Shown here piece by piece: positions 10,865-22,702 of a stretch of DNA of 64,000 nt (position 1 is the stretch's first letter; each line of letters starts with the position of its first letter). The stretch spans positions 448,125,292 through 448,189,291 of the forward strand of contig CM077115.1 in assembly GCA_039619475.1 (NCBI GenBank). The letters run 5' to 3'. The translations under genes and the position numbers were made by a program. A model generated the notes under the pieces. It ran no database searches, had not been told where the DNA came from, and worked only from the letters and a program-made list of their open reading frames with translations. The stretch is from Icerya purchasi (taxonomy: Eukaryota; Arthropoda; Insecta; Hemiptera; Monophlebidae).

Positions 10865-12166
10865 TAGGGTTTTCAAATAAGAGCGGGTGGTCGATGTTGG
10901 CAGTCTGTGGCGGCTATGTTGTTTTGGTGGAGTCTATATAATAATCTGTCGTTTATTATTTCCCTGAAGATGTCAAAACATCTAGACAAGTTACACGACT
11001 AAGCAGAACGTTCAAATGATAAAACTTTATTATCAAAATGAGTGTTTGTTAGCACAAACGATGCGCGCATTGCGCCCATTTTATGGCAGACGCGGTTGCC
11101 TTTCAAAGTCGACTTTCAAACATTCGGTATTCGAGACGATCGGTTCGGTAAACAATCAGTCAACACCCGTACGTCAAAGGAACGCCAGATCAGCCGAGAA
11201 CATCGCGGCGGTTCGTGAAAGTGTGCAGGAGAACCTGAGGCAGTCAATTCCTCGCCGTGCACAAGAACTTGGCCTTTCGCAGACTTCAACTTGGCGAATT
11301 TTACGTCGGGACTTGGGCCTACAGCCGTACCCAACTGACCCAGGAGCTCAAAGTTTATGACCATGCACAACGCCGTTCGTTCGCCAACTGGACTTCGAAG
11401 TGTTTGGAAGGGGACCCCAGTTTCGGCCGAACAATCATCTTTAGTGATGAGACGAATTTTTTTGGATGGATGGCTATGTTAACAAACACAATTGTCATAT
11501 ATGGGATAAGGACAGATCTCACGAGATTCACCAGATGGTAATGCATTCACAAAAAGTTACTGTTTGTTGCGGATTTTGGGCCGACGGCGTCATTGGTCCA
11601 TAGTCTTTTAAAAACGACGTTGGTGAGCATCACCGTCAACGGCGAACGCTACAGAACTATGCTAAGTGATTTTTTTTTCTTCGCCCAAATTGAACGATAT
11701 GGAGGTAGACGACATGTGGTTCCAGCAGAATGGCACTACGTGTCTCACAGCGGACGCCACGATGGATATTCTGCATGAAAGATTTGAGGGTAGGGCTATC
11801 TCTCACAGAGGTGACTTGAATTAGCCGTCAAGATCGTGCGATTTGACCCCGCCAGACTTTTTCTTATGGGGTTTCCTGAAGTCACAGGTCTATGCCAATA
11901 AGCCGCAATCGACCAATCTTAAAGCCAATATTACCAATACTATCGCTCTAATTCAGCCAGATCTACGCGGCAGCGACATTGGGACCACTCGAATCCGTGC
12001 CACTGTGAAAAGCCGCGGTGGACATTTGAACGATGTTATAATATTCCACACATAATGGCACACATGGGGGTCTTTCGAATAAAAAAAGAATTTCTTTAAT
12101 ACCTCACGCACAGCCTGTTTTATTCCATTTCAACATTTGACCCGCCTTTATTCGAAAAAAACCCTA
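10865..12166 (+). mobile_element. Tc1/mariner-superfamily element, about 1.3 kb
   Basis: Inverted ends TAGGGTTTTCAAATAAGAGC (left) and TAGGGTTTTTTTCGAATAAA (right, read inward) are flanked by TA on both sides (10863-10864, 12167-12168). The inside is filled by one decayed transposase on the same strand. Size, ends and TA duplication are typical of the IS630/Tc1/mariner group. Confidence 0.9.
10970..12055 (+). pseudogene. Tc1/mariner-type transposase, inactivated
   Basis: An N-terminal helix-turn-helix region is recognisable (KLYYQNECLLAQTMRALRPF, then RQSIPRRAQELGLSQTSTWR). The DDE core has FSDETNFFGW (first Asp) and DFFLWGFLKSQVY (the region of the third acidic residue, with SCDLTPPD). The second catalytic block, normally WFQQDGA, reads MWFQQNGTT near 11714-11740, so the Asp is replaced by Asn. 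Several frameshifts and stops break the frame. The copy cannot encode an active enzyme. Confidence 0.85.
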
Positions 12167-12169
12167 TAG

Positions 12170-12489
12170 AAACAATTCACATTCACTGTAACAACTAGGA
12201 TACTGATGTGTAATCCGATAAGAGGGCAATTGTTAGTTCTATAGTAAGCAGTTCATTTATGCAAGTTCCTTACCATATAGGGGACCTAAGCGATTAGACC
12301 AATCCATGCCGGACTAATCATTAATCAAAAACAAATCACACTATCGATTTATTCTTTAAAAACAAAATTATTTGATCGGAGAAACAAGTAGTAACACAAA
12401 AGAGTTCCTCTCTCTTCCGTAATCAGAATAACAAAATAAGGAACGATATGGAATATGATTCGGATGCGCTATCCTCTCATACTGTCGAC
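12170..12489. other. No feature seen
   Basis: AT-rich intron sequence between the mariner and a LINE tail. Confidence 0.4.
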
Positions 12490-12907
12490 ACCCAGTCCTC
12501 CGAGTCTTGGTTTGCTTTCCGTTCAGTCGTCGTTCTACTATTGTTTCCTTAATCAGATTAAGAATTAATCATTCTCTTCTACCCGCTTCTCGCTTTCATT
12601 TCTTTCCATCTCCTTCTTACTGTCCGCCTCCAAATTTGATTTTCTTTTTGAATGCGACGCAAACCATGTTTTCTCCGAATGTTCGGCTCTTGTTAGCGAA
12701 CGTTCTCTTTTGTATTCGAAAATCTTCTTGGCTCCAGTCATACTCCTATAGTGCTTCCTTTATCCTTCCCATGTCTATCAATGATTTTCTCACTTCAATC
12801 CTTTATTCTACCCATCTCCTATCTTTTCAGAATCTAATTTCCTAGCATAACACATTCAAGTGGTTCAGTCAAAGTCAAGGGCGAGCATAACAAAAAAAAA
12901 AAAAAAC
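12490..12907 (+). mobile_element. LINE-A 3' fragment with poly-A
   Basis: A sense-strand tail of the RNase H-bearing LINE: CTTTCCGTTCAGTCGTCG, TCTCGCTTTCATTTCTTTCC and a residual cysteine/histidine-like tail frame, ending in about 16 A. The predicted 112-codon ORF is only this C/T-rich tail in one frame. Confidence 0.7.
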
Positions 12908-13545
12908 TTTTGGTTTTTTTTGCGCGCTTCCTGCTTCAGTGCTCGTTAATGTGCATAGAGGTCTTTAAAGAATTACTATATCAAGAAAATCACCTTCCCA
13001 CCTGCTCCATTTCAACTTATTTCTTTTTCTACAATGACGTACTTACACGGCCTGATCTTTGGCCTAGTCTTAAAGCTGTAGTATAAGGGAAAAAAGGTGA
13101 AGAAAAAAAAAAAAGGATTGAAGGCAAAAATATTAACTTTCAACGAACCTCATTACCGGAATGGGTTTGGTTAATTTCATCTAAACGGATAGTACAAATG
13201 AAGGGGGACTGTAAAACGAGACGCCTGCCGAAGAAAAAGGTAATAATGGTAGTTTAATCTCCTACGCACCAAGTAATCAGAAGACACTGCATTTTAAAGA
13301 ATCTATCAACATCGGTGTAATTTACACAATACCTAGAGGCTCCTTAGATTCACTTAGATTTAAAGCATTATTCCTCTTACTTCGTTAATTTGTAGCTTAC
13401 TTATTTATAGGTGTGTGTTGAAGCTGATAAATTATAATTAGTAGGCAAGATTTTATAGCTTTATTTCAGCCAATGCGTCAAAGGTAAAAAGAAGTAAAAT
13501 AAATCTTAAATATTATCTATATAATATGTATGCATATGGGTTTAC
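12908..13545. other. Intron sequence, no feature seen
   Basis: AT-rich with short A-runs; no coding signal before the exon at 13546. Confidence 0.4.
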
Positions 13546-13713
13546 CTTTAGTTTTACTATCCACAAGAATTTCTGCACCGTCTTCTCGTTTCCAGATAAC
13601 GTCCGGTTCAGGGTAGCCAGCACCTTTGCATTTCAGCGTCGGACTTGAGCCTTCTCTAGTGTTTACTCGTGATGAGCTGACAATGCTCTCATCATCGACA
13701 AAATATGGAGCTA
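13546..13713 (-). CDS. Exon c: first half of Ig domain 2, DIP/lachesin-like protein
   Basis: The acceptor is GGAACAG|TAGCTC and the donor is AAAG|GTAAAC. Joined to exon b in phase 1, it restores a valine and reads APYFVDDESIVSSSRVNTRE, then GSSPTLKCKGAGYPEPDVIW, then KREDGAEILVDSKTK. The first cysteine, the PEP turn and the tryptophan of a C2-type Ig domain are in place, as in other proteins of the family after the 'LQVVV-PP' linker. It lies about 29 kb from exon b and is too short to appear as an ATG-started ORF. Confidence 0.9.
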
Positions 13714-14180
13714 CTGTTCCGTTTCAAATATTATAACTTTCAATTAATATTTAATAGGATTCAAAAAAAAAGAAAAAAAAAAAAATATATATTATGTATA
13801 GTTTTTTAACAAATTACAAACCTATTATGTATAAACAGGACAGAGTGAAATCCTAACTTTTTTTTCTGCCATTTCTCGAAGATGAAAAGTGTAGAATATA
13901 CAAGAAAAAAAAACCAATAACAATAATAATAATTTTAATTTAAATTTTCAATTTATTTCTATAATCAGCTCCGGATCTACTATATTTTCGAACTGGAGTA
14001 TGAACTTGACAGTGACGCCCCCTCTCTCCGGTGTTTCAGATAAATTGTTAAAAAAACTCACAAATATATAATGGGTGGCATTTTTTTTGATCGGGAGAAT
14101 AAGTACCCTTTAATAAATTTGCACTCTTTATTATCCATTAGCTAATAACTTTTTCATTTATGTGACATAAAATTAAATAT
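13714..14180. other. Intron sequence, possible hAT-end debris
   Basis: Mostly A/T. A short CAGTGACGCCCCCTC stretch near 14010 resembles the subterminal part of some hAT elements but has no partner that I can pair. Confidence 0.35.
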
Positions 14181-15345
14181 ATGTATAACCAGGAAAGACA
14201 ACAGACAATCAAGACATCTTTAGGTCCCAGCATTTTTGTCTCTCTAATAGCTTTTGATCGTATGGAACATGCAAAAGTCCTACAGATTCTGAAGAAATAT
14301 ATGATTGACAACGAAGATATACAGGCTATCCAAAATTTGTATCAACAACAGAAAGCAAATATCATTATTGGAGGTCAGCAAACGAAAAGAACGTGCGAAA
14401 TAAAAAAAGGCGTGAGGCAAGGGTGTCCGCTGTCGCCACGGCTTTTCAATGCATATGCCGAAGAAATTACAAAACACAGTCTTCCAGAGAATGGGCTTCA
14501 ACGTGGCTGGAGGAAGAATAAGCAGCGTATGTTATGCAGACGATCGTGTGCTTATTGCTTGGGAAAGGCCGATTCAACTACAAGCAACGGTGAATACGTT
14601 GAACACGGAAGGAAAACGTTATGAAATGAAAATAAATGCGGACAAGACCAAAGTTATGCAGATTGGAAGAACGGCGAACAGTAGACCAATATGCATCAAA
14701 GTGAATGGCGTATCAATCGAACAGATTACAAAATACAAAAATATCTTGGCGTAATCATAACCGATGATGGGGAAAGGAGGATGACGAAGTAAGAACACAA
14801 CTTGGCACAGCTAGAACGGCGTTTAACAACTTAGAAAGAATACTGAGAAACCGCAAAATGAAACTAGAACTCCGCTTAAGAGTTCTGAAGTGCTATGTAT
14901 GGTCCATTGCAAGATATGCAACAGAGACATGGATAATATCAAGAAACGTCGAAAGAAGAATTAATGCGTTCGAAATGTGGACTTACAGAAGACTCAATAG
15001 GATTAAATAGACAGAAAAAGTCACGAATGAGGAGGCACTGAAGAGGGTAGGACTAGAAAATACGATTCTGCTAACCGCAATTAAGGATTGTAAGCGGCTA
15101 TTCATCCAAAATAAAATGACGAATGATGATCTGTTCTCGTTGGTAGCAAACGAAAAGATTCCCGGGCAAAAGGGCAAGAGGAAGAAGAAGACTCACAATG
15201 CTGGATCGAATCACAGAATAGTATCTACTATGTATTATATTATATATTGTAAATTAAGTATGTGGCCTTAATGGAAATAAGGTGTATATATTGTCGATTG
15301 CAACCTCCCGCAAGGGAGACGCATACAAAATACAAAAAAATACCA
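14181..15345 (+). pseudogene. RTE-like LINE, RT core to 3' end
   Basis: FDRMEHAKVLQILKKYMIDN is followed by IKKGVRQGCPLSPRLFNAYA and, in a second frame, VCYADDRVLIAWERPIQLQA and KINADKTKVMQIGRT. The catalytic Tyr-Ala-Asp-Asp is intact. Further downstream LRVLKCYVWSIARYATETW and FEMWTYRR mark the thumb, and KIPGKRARGRR the tail. The 3' end is A-rich (about 15318-15345). It lacks the endonuclease (5'-truncated) and holds several frameshifts, including one between RT blocks near 14500. Confidence 0.78.
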
Positions 15346-15364
15346 TCTTGCTACAGCTTTACAC

Positions 15365-16070
15365 GGCATACCTTCTTTTCTGCGAAAGAATCTATTAGCT
15401 TATCTAAGTCCGTCTGAAGGGCAGTTTTATTTTCAATGGCTAGGATTGCGAGGCCAGATAGACATTCCTGACTCATTGTTGAACGTAGATCGGTTTAAAT
15501 TATTTTCAGTCTGCTGAAGCTTCGCTGACAGCTTGTACATGTCGTCGGAGTATATCCTTAAAGCTACACTAATATTAGGAAAAAACGCTTCTTGCAAGTG
15601 ATGCTTACACAGATATTGTAACAAGTCGACTTGATTTTTCACTAATTTCGGTTACTAGCTCTTTGAATACGGCAAATTCATGGAAAAAATCAACTGCATT
15701 CAAGTCTTTTGAATAGTTTCGTGCTGGACTGGCTCCATTTTTCTGCAAATCCACAGTCGACATATTTAAAAACACGTGGCCACTGAGGAAGTCGAAATTT
15801 TCATGTAGACTCTTTGGACTTTCTAGCTTTGTTTCTATTTCTGTTAAAATTTTGTCAAACACTAATTCCATATCTTTGGAAAATAGCCCAGTCGGATCTA
15901 GAGTTCTTAATTCGTATTCACAGATTTCGCCGTGTTGCCGTTTCTTTTTGGAAATTCGTTTGTTTTTAAGGACTGGTTCGATTTCCAACTTCTCTGATAC
16001 AGGTGCAACTTTGTTCCATGGTTGACGAGCCCAATTTAAAGAAAAAAAAAAAAAAAAAATTTGTTCCAAT
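15365..16070 (-). pseudogene. hAT transposase (DUF4371/ZMYM1-like), C-terminal part
   Basis: Leftward, the frame has SKKKRQHGEICEYELRTLDP, VFDKILTEIETKLESPKSLH and ENFDFLSGHVFLN, then after a frameshift LLQYLCKHHLQEAFFPNISV and finally STMSQECLSGLAILAIENKT. The last block is the hAT dimerisation region (usual form RSTMSQERLSGLAILSIE). ZMYM1-like hAT transposases have this order. The A-run near 16040 lies inside the reading frame. The first part of the element and its ends are uncertain; a GC-rich segment at 16712-16745 may be subterminal hAT sequence. Confidence 0.72.
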
Positions 16071-17349
16071 GTTCTATTGGTGTTTCTCTCATTCCTTGTA
16101 AGATCTTAACAAAACCTTGCATTATCGCCACAGAACGCGAAATGATAATATCCTTTTCTTTTTGTATTTCAACGTTCACCCTATTAATTACTTGCACACG
16201 CAATCAACCGCATAAACAAACAATGATCGTCGCTTAACGTTCGACCGTTCGGGGAGTTCTGGATGCGACGGGGATTCCCCTGGCAGAAATATCACGTACA
16301 CTATGCACACGTTCAAAAATCGACTTAGGATACGTTCATAAATCAACTTAGGATGTACTCAAAAACCAACTGGGCGTTTTAAAATCAAACGAATAATCGA
16401 TAGAACAACGTCACGCTGGATGGTAGGGGCTTTAAGAAACAAGTTTTTTTTTAAAGTGAAACTTCTTTAAGCCCACGGTATGAGAGCGATATATAAATTA
16501 AAAATACCACTTCTAAATATCTAAATAATAAAATCGATTCCATTAAAAACGAATAAAAATGTTCTTTTTTCGATGTCTTATCCGATTTATTTCAAGCATC
16601 GAATAAAATACATAAAAAAATGTGTATAACCTGTAGAAGTTTTACTTCTCGCGCGTGTACACACTGATACACGCAATCGTACTTTTTTCCAAACATATTA
16701 TATTATGATTTTGACGCCCCCTGAAACTGCCGCCCGGGGCAGGGTAAATTCCCATTTCGCCTAAATTTAAGATTTCGCTTACTCAGGGAATAAAAAAAAA
16801 ATTTGACAAACGTACGAATAATTTCGTGTTGGCAACAACGCGTCATCATTGTCAAATTTTAAACTGAAGTCTTAATTCTGTGTCCGAATTCCACGATTAT
16901 TAACCGTTGACAGGTATAAAAGTCTAAAATTTGATTCCGCTGTTAATCTTCTCTTTTCAAAAAGCAACAAAAACGTTTATATGAAAATCAGAAGTGAAAA
17001 AATACCGCTAAAAATGTTTAATGTAAATACATACGAAACGACGACTCCGATTAATATTTGCCTGTTATTCTATTCAAAGTCCAGTGTTCTATAAACCCCA
17101 CCCGCCTTATCAATGAATATACATATTAGAAGCCTTATTGATATTTAGTGTGACATAAACATTAAAGTTCGGAGTTCCAGAAAAAAAGAAAAAAAAAACA
17201 ACTTTAAATAAAGAGTTGTAAGCAACAAACGATTTATTACAAATTAAAAAAAAAAAGAAAAATAAACAGAGAATAATTTTTTTTACTTTTTCTTAGTTTT
17301 TTTGATGTTAGGGAAAGAAACAGAAAGTATTTAAAAAGTTTTTATTCTA
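16071..17349. other. Degenerate sequence, possible 5' part of the hAT remnant
   Basis: AT-rich. The block GACGCCCCCTGAAACTGCCG at 16713-16732 resembles sequence just inside hAT ends. No reading frame is recognisable. Confidence 0.35.
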
Positions 17350-17499
17350 TTTTTTTTTTTTTTTTATTTTTTAAACCCCCCTTTGGACATGTCAACAAAG
17401 GATCTCCGCCCAGAAACGAAAGGAAGGAGAAGGATTAGTTAAATGTCGATTCGGTCAGCTATTGATAATATAAAGGAACTGAGGATAGGAACAACGGAG

Positions 17500-20400
17500 A
17501 TCGACGGAAACGATAAGATATACAAGGCACAATAAGGAGTAGGGAGTTTAAGTGACAGCAGATTGGAGTAAAAAGAAGTGCGTTCGTTCACGAGAGGGAT
17601 GGACATTCAAAGAGGATATGGTCAGGATCACAGACGGCTTCGTCGTCAGAGTGAAGAGAATAATTAAGGGGAAAGAGTGCGAGATGAAAACGAAAACGCA
17701 AGGGGAAGGAAGAAGAGTATGATTGAGACGTAAACGGATAATAGGGACAATAACGGAGCGGCAAAGCGAAGGAAAATCATGAAACCAAGGCCGCGTGATA
17801 AGATTAGGTTGGATGGAAAAATAAAAGGAAGGATGATTAGAAAAGAAGGAAACGTAAAAATCTCACATGAAACTTTTTACACAATGGGAGTAAATTAGAA
17901 ACGGGAATTTTAGAGAAAAAAAAGTGGGAGGATACAGCAATCTGAGCCAAGGAATCTGCCATTTCGTTACCCTCTATCCCCATATGACTGGGGACCACCC
18001 AGATCATTTCAATGCGGATAGCGTGAAGTGAGAAGAGAGTGTGAATGAGAGAGCGAATACGGAGGATGAAAAGGTCAGAGGAGTGAGAGGGGAAATGAGA
18101 GGAAATAGCTTTAAGAGCACACATGGAGTCGGAGATAATTAAAAATTTAGAAGAAGAACGATGTGAGGAAATATGGATTATGGCACGTAAAATGGCCATT
18201 AACTCGGCCGTAAAGATAGTACAAAAGGAAGGGAGACGAAAAGATTCAGAGAAATTAATGTTCGGAATGATGAAAGAAGCTCCAACTCCATTAGGCCCCT
18301 TCGAACCATCCGTAAAAATAGCAATATGGGAAGGAAAACGGGATTTGATATAACTATGGAATTCCTGTATAACTGTTGGATAGGAAAGGGATTTGGAGGA
18401 AAAAGGAAAGTAGAATACATTGGGAGGATTGGAGAGATCTGCAAAATTGAAAGAAAAGTAAGGGGGATTGTTATAAGAAATTGTGCAGGATAAAAAGGAA
18501 TTTAGTCGCAAAGCAATGCGGGCTAGAATAGGAATTTTCTTGGGAGTAAAACGCCAGTTTTGCAGAATAGAAAGATATGAAGGAATAAGTTTGGAGGATG
18601 ATAACGGTAAGCGTTTACACAAGAAACGATAACCTAAATAGGATCTGCGAATGAAAAGTGGAGGCGAGTTAGACTCAGCGAGAACTGCTGGTACTCGAGA
18701 AGATCTAAGAACACCAAGGCAAAGACGAATACAAGAATTTTGAATTATATCCAGCTTGGAAAGAAGTGATTTTGAGGCAGAGCCATAGATAAAGGAACAG
18801 TAGTCAAATTTGGAACGGATAATCGAATTGTACAAGGAAATAAGGAGAAAAGGATCGCCTCCCCATTTTGTTGAGGAAAGAGCTTTCAGTAAGTTTAGTC
18901 TTTTAAGGGCAGAAGAGGAAAGGAAATTAATATGTTCATAAAAGGACAGACGACTGTTGAGGAATACACCGAGATAGCAGAAGCATTCCCTACGAGGGAT
19001 AAGATTGGAGTTTAAGGATACAGAGACTAAAGCGGGATTAAAAGGACGAAGAGAAAAGACAATACAAGAGGATTTTAAAGGGGAAATAGAAAGGTTCAAA
19101 GAGGAAAGAGATTGTTCCAAAGTAGCTAGAGACGAATTAACACTTTCGTTAGCATCTACGATATCACGGGATGAGGAAAAGAGAAGAATGTCATCGGCAA
19201 AAAATAAGGAAGAGGAGTTCATAGAAAGAGAAGTAACAGAAATAGTATAAATATTAAAAAGAGTAGGACTAAGGCAGGATCCTTATGGAAGACCACGTGA
19301 AACAACTCTTGTAACCTCGAACGAAGAAGAAGACAGGAGAATAGTACGATTTAACATCAAGTTAACAAATGCGTCGGGATGTTAATTGCTATTATTCTAT
19401 CTCGAAGAGTAGGGAGATGGACATTATCAAAAGCACTGGAAACATCGATAAAAGTAGCTAAAGTGTACTGTTTATCGATGAAAGATTTATAGATATAGGA
19501 AACGAACAGACTGACGCAGTCAGTAGGACCTAAGCCTGGACGGAAACCAAACATATTAGAAGGAAAAACATTATTGTGTTCGAGCCACCAGACCAGGCGC
19601 TTGTTAAGCATGCCCTCAAACAGTTTTCTGAGACACGATGCTAGGGAGATCGGACGAAGAGAAGAGTTTTTGTTAGGGATAGGAATGATAATAAAGGTGT
19701 TCCAGGCAGGAGGTGTGACTCCTCTGGACAAAAAGGAGTTGAATATACAAAGAAGTGTTCGGAGAGCAAGATCGGATAACTTTTTTAGGACAAAGAAGGG
19801 AATACCATCACGACCTGGAGTGGGGCTGGAAGATTTTTTGAGAATGGATTTTAATTCATTAATATTAAACGCTAAGGAAAGAGAATGAGAATTAGGGTTT
19901 TCCGTAACAGGAAACGGGCAGGATTCATCAACGTTAGGAACATAAGCAGGAGCAACAGCATCAAGAAAAGAAGACAAACTATCGGAGGAAATAGTGTGGA
20001 TAGAAGGACGTTCAGAAGAAGGGAATTTGAAAGCTCTGACCATTTTCCAGATATGATTAAGAGGAGTAATTCTCGAAAAAGATGAACAGAAATTTTTCCA
20101 AGAGGATTTCTTAGACGATTTTAGAATAAACCTAGCCCTTGCATTGGCCCTTTTGTGGGCAAAAAAGTTTTCGCGTGTAGGATTCGATCGGAAAATTCTA
20201 AATGTAGCGCGACTATGATCGAAAGCGGCATTGCATTCTTCGTTCCACCAGAGGGACGATGCTGATCCACGATGGCCTGACGATGACGGTTTACGGGAAG
20301 GAGAAGACAGCGATAGAGCGTTTGTAATCGAATTTAGGAATAGATGGTAATGGAGTATAGGATCAGAGCCATCTAGAAGTTTAGGAAGCGTAGAATCAAC

Positions 20401-21159
20401 TAAGGAATGGAACAGAGCTCAATTAGTTTTCGATAGGTTCCATCGAAGGTAATTGAGAGGTTTAAAGCAAGGAGAAGAAGGAGGATTCTAGGGAGTAATT
20501 AGAATAGGAATATGATCACTACCATAGGAGCCCATGAGAGTGGACCGATTGTAATCAAAACCAATAGAAGGAGATGAGAAAGTTAAATCGAGAGTACTAT
20601 AACTAGATGGGCTCTTGTAATAGGTAGGAGAGAGATCATTAAGAAGGACTAAATCATTAGAAAGAACCAGATTTTCAAGAACAGTACCGTTGTTGTTATG
20701 GTTTGAGCAGCCCCATGAGGGCGACCGAGCATTCCAGTCACCCCCAATGATGAACGGATGCGGGATAGACCTGAGGAAAGAAACGAGAGGGAAGTGACGA
20801 AGGTCGCAACTAGGGGGAACATAAATAGAAATGATATTAAGCGGACGAGCTGCATTGGAAGGAATGGAAATGTGTACAATATTAGGCTGATTAGGACTAG
20901 AAGGGGAATTAAAGGAAACATCATGAGATTTAAATAGAATGCCGTTCCTAATAAGAATAGCAGATCCACCATAACCATCGTCACGGTCGCATCTGATTAT
21001 CTTATACCCACGAAAATTAATATTCATATCCGACCGTAGCCACGTTTCCGAAATGAGAGCAACGTTAATACTACGAATGTCTAACAGACCCTCTAATGCG
21101 TTTTTGTTGGCTCTAAGGCTGCGACAGTTCCACTGTAAAATATTAAAAGTACCCGGCAT
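17500..21159 (-). pseudogene. LINE-A ORF2: endonuclease, reverse transcriptase and RNase H
   Basis: The start MPGTFNILQWNCRSLRANKN is a normal endonuclease start. ISETWLRSD, GGDWNARSPSWGC and GSDHIPI are the catalytic endonuclease motifs. The RT has TPGRDGIPFFVLKKL, LRPISLASCLRKLFE, FGFRPG, FIDVSSAFDNV, RGLP(stop)GSCLSPTLFNIY and FADDILLF. RNase H follows with all four acidic positions: FTDGSKG, FTAELMAI, IISDSMCALKAI and GNEMADSLAQ. Few lesions are visible: a TAG at 20488, another stop about 60 nt on, a frameshift near 19360-19390 and a Gln-to-TAA change near 19281. Catalytic residues are otherwise intact. Confidence 0.85.
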
Positions 21160-21674
21160 AGTAAATTATAAAACCAAAAAACTTGAGTAGGGAAAGGAAA
21201 AAAGAAATAAATAAAAAACAAAAAGATAGAGGGGGAGGAAAAGGAAGAGAGACGTAGAGAGTGCCGAAGAAAAACAGCAAGGTAGAGTAGAAAAAAAAAT
21301 GATTACAATATAAAAAAAAAAAAAAAAAGACAGAAGGAAAGAAACTTTAATGGATAAAGGAAAATTGGGGCTAGCAAGATGAGAGGAAAGTTAATAAGAT
21401 AAGGGAAGGAACAAATAAAAACAATTAAACAAAAATAGACTGTTGATGATAAAAGGACAGCGATGGATGCTAGACTGGAATAAATAAAAGAAAAAATGAA
21501 AAGTAAGGAACAGGATTTTAGAGGCAACGGACAAAATGATTCAGAGCCCATTACAGCTAAGTTGCATAAAAGAGCGAAATTTGTAGTTGCTATGATTCTC
21601 GATAATTGTCTCAACTTTTCGAGAATATAATGTAAATTACAATAGCGTAAAACAGTGTCAAAGTGCTGCGGTCT

Positions 21675-22000
21675 CAAAAATATTAAGACAAGAGTACAAT
21701 GCAGAACGACACAAATAAAATCAATATATCTGAGCCCGGCAGTGATTTTAGTCACAGCAGCGTCAGTACATTGAAATGTGAAAAAATAAATTACTACATG
21801 TCTGCCTCTGGGCATTACGCCCAAGTATCTTAAAATCCGGCAAAAGACAAGACTACAATGCATCATGATACGAATAAAACCAATATATCTGAGCCCGGCA
21901 GTGATTTTAGTCACAGCAGCGTCAGTACATTGAAATGTGAAAAAAGCAACTGCTGCTTGTCCGCCTCTGGGCAATATATTCAGGAGTCTTAAAATCTGGA
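21675..22000 (-). repeat. Two tandem copies of a 159-bp unit upstream of LINE-A ORF2
   Basis: TGAGCCCGGCAGTGATTTTA begins at 21731 and again at 21890. The similarity spans whole units, including GTCACAGCAGCGTCAGTACA and a GCCTCTGGGCA block. The second boundary is less conserved. No stable reading frame crosses both copies sensibly, so this is probably non-coding. Confidence 0.85.
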
Positions 22001-22310
22001 AAAGGAGGAAATTAATATGAAAGGAAATATTGATAGTAATAATAATAGTGATCATAAAAAGAGAATAGGGAGAAAACAGAAAATGGAAAGAAATAAAGAC
22101 AGAAAAAGCAGAGAAAAAACGAAATGGGAAAGAAAAGGCTAGCCCCGGTTGCATTCACTTTCACTTTATAGCGAAAGTGAGAAGAAAGACTAATTAAGGT
22201 GAATGTAGTTAGATAAAAAGAGAGGTAGGGAGTCAACAAGGGAAGGAGAAGAATCAATGTTATTGGACGCAAGAAGATCTAAAATCGCTTCAGCTATAAA
22301 AAAGTTAATA

Positions 22311-22670
22311 ACCGAAAAGCAAAGTTAATATAGATTATTAAGCATAAATAACTTATTAATCTAATAGTAGTATACTTTAACTCTTTTATAAGTAAAAAAC
22401 TTATTAATTTTTAATTTTTATTGTTTTTTTATTTTGTTTTTATTAAAGCTAGAAAAACTGTTGCTTTAAGTTCACTTATAACAATTTTTATAAAAAAAAT
22501 TAAAGATAACATTGTTTTTACAATGTTCATTGATATAAAAGAGGAACTTGTGAGAAATGTAAATGCAAATTAAGGTTGAAAACATCGGAAGGAAACAATG
22601 ATTTGAGTAACTTAATTTCTGACTCTGAAAGTTTTCTCTTAGCTTTCTTCTGCTACCTTCTCTTTCCTAC
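22311..22670. other. AT-rich spacer between two LINE-A copies
   Basis: No coding or structural signal seen. Confidence 0.4.
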
Positions 22671-22671
22671 T

Positions 22672-22702
<31 letters not shown>

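Larger units (their letters stand above)
17350..22310 (-). mobile_element. LINE-A: nearly full-length EN-RT-RNase H LINE
   Basis: This is the longest copy of the most frequent family in the window. Leftward, it has a 5' region with two tandem repeats, ORF2 (endonuclease, reverse transcriptase, RNase H), a long C/T-rich 3' region and a terminal A-tail (poly-T at 17352-17371 on the plus strand). An RNase H after RT in an APE-type LINE places it in the I/LOA/R1 group; the clade is not resolved here. Near 22190-22310 a frame reading AEAILDLLASNNIDSSPSLV and ending at a stop may be the end of ORF1. Related fragments lie at 4677, 12490, 22671, 23850, 51521 and 62406. Confidence 0.85.

Noticed and set aside
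18123..20085. Several plus-strand ORFs rich in Lys, Glu and Arg
   Set aside because: Antisense to LINE-A ORF2.
21303..22154. 283-codon minus-strand ORF upstream of LINE-A ORF2
   Set aside because: Hydrophobic low-complexity residues from A/G-rich DNA; it contains the 159-bp repeat twice and no zinc knuckle or other ORF1 motif.
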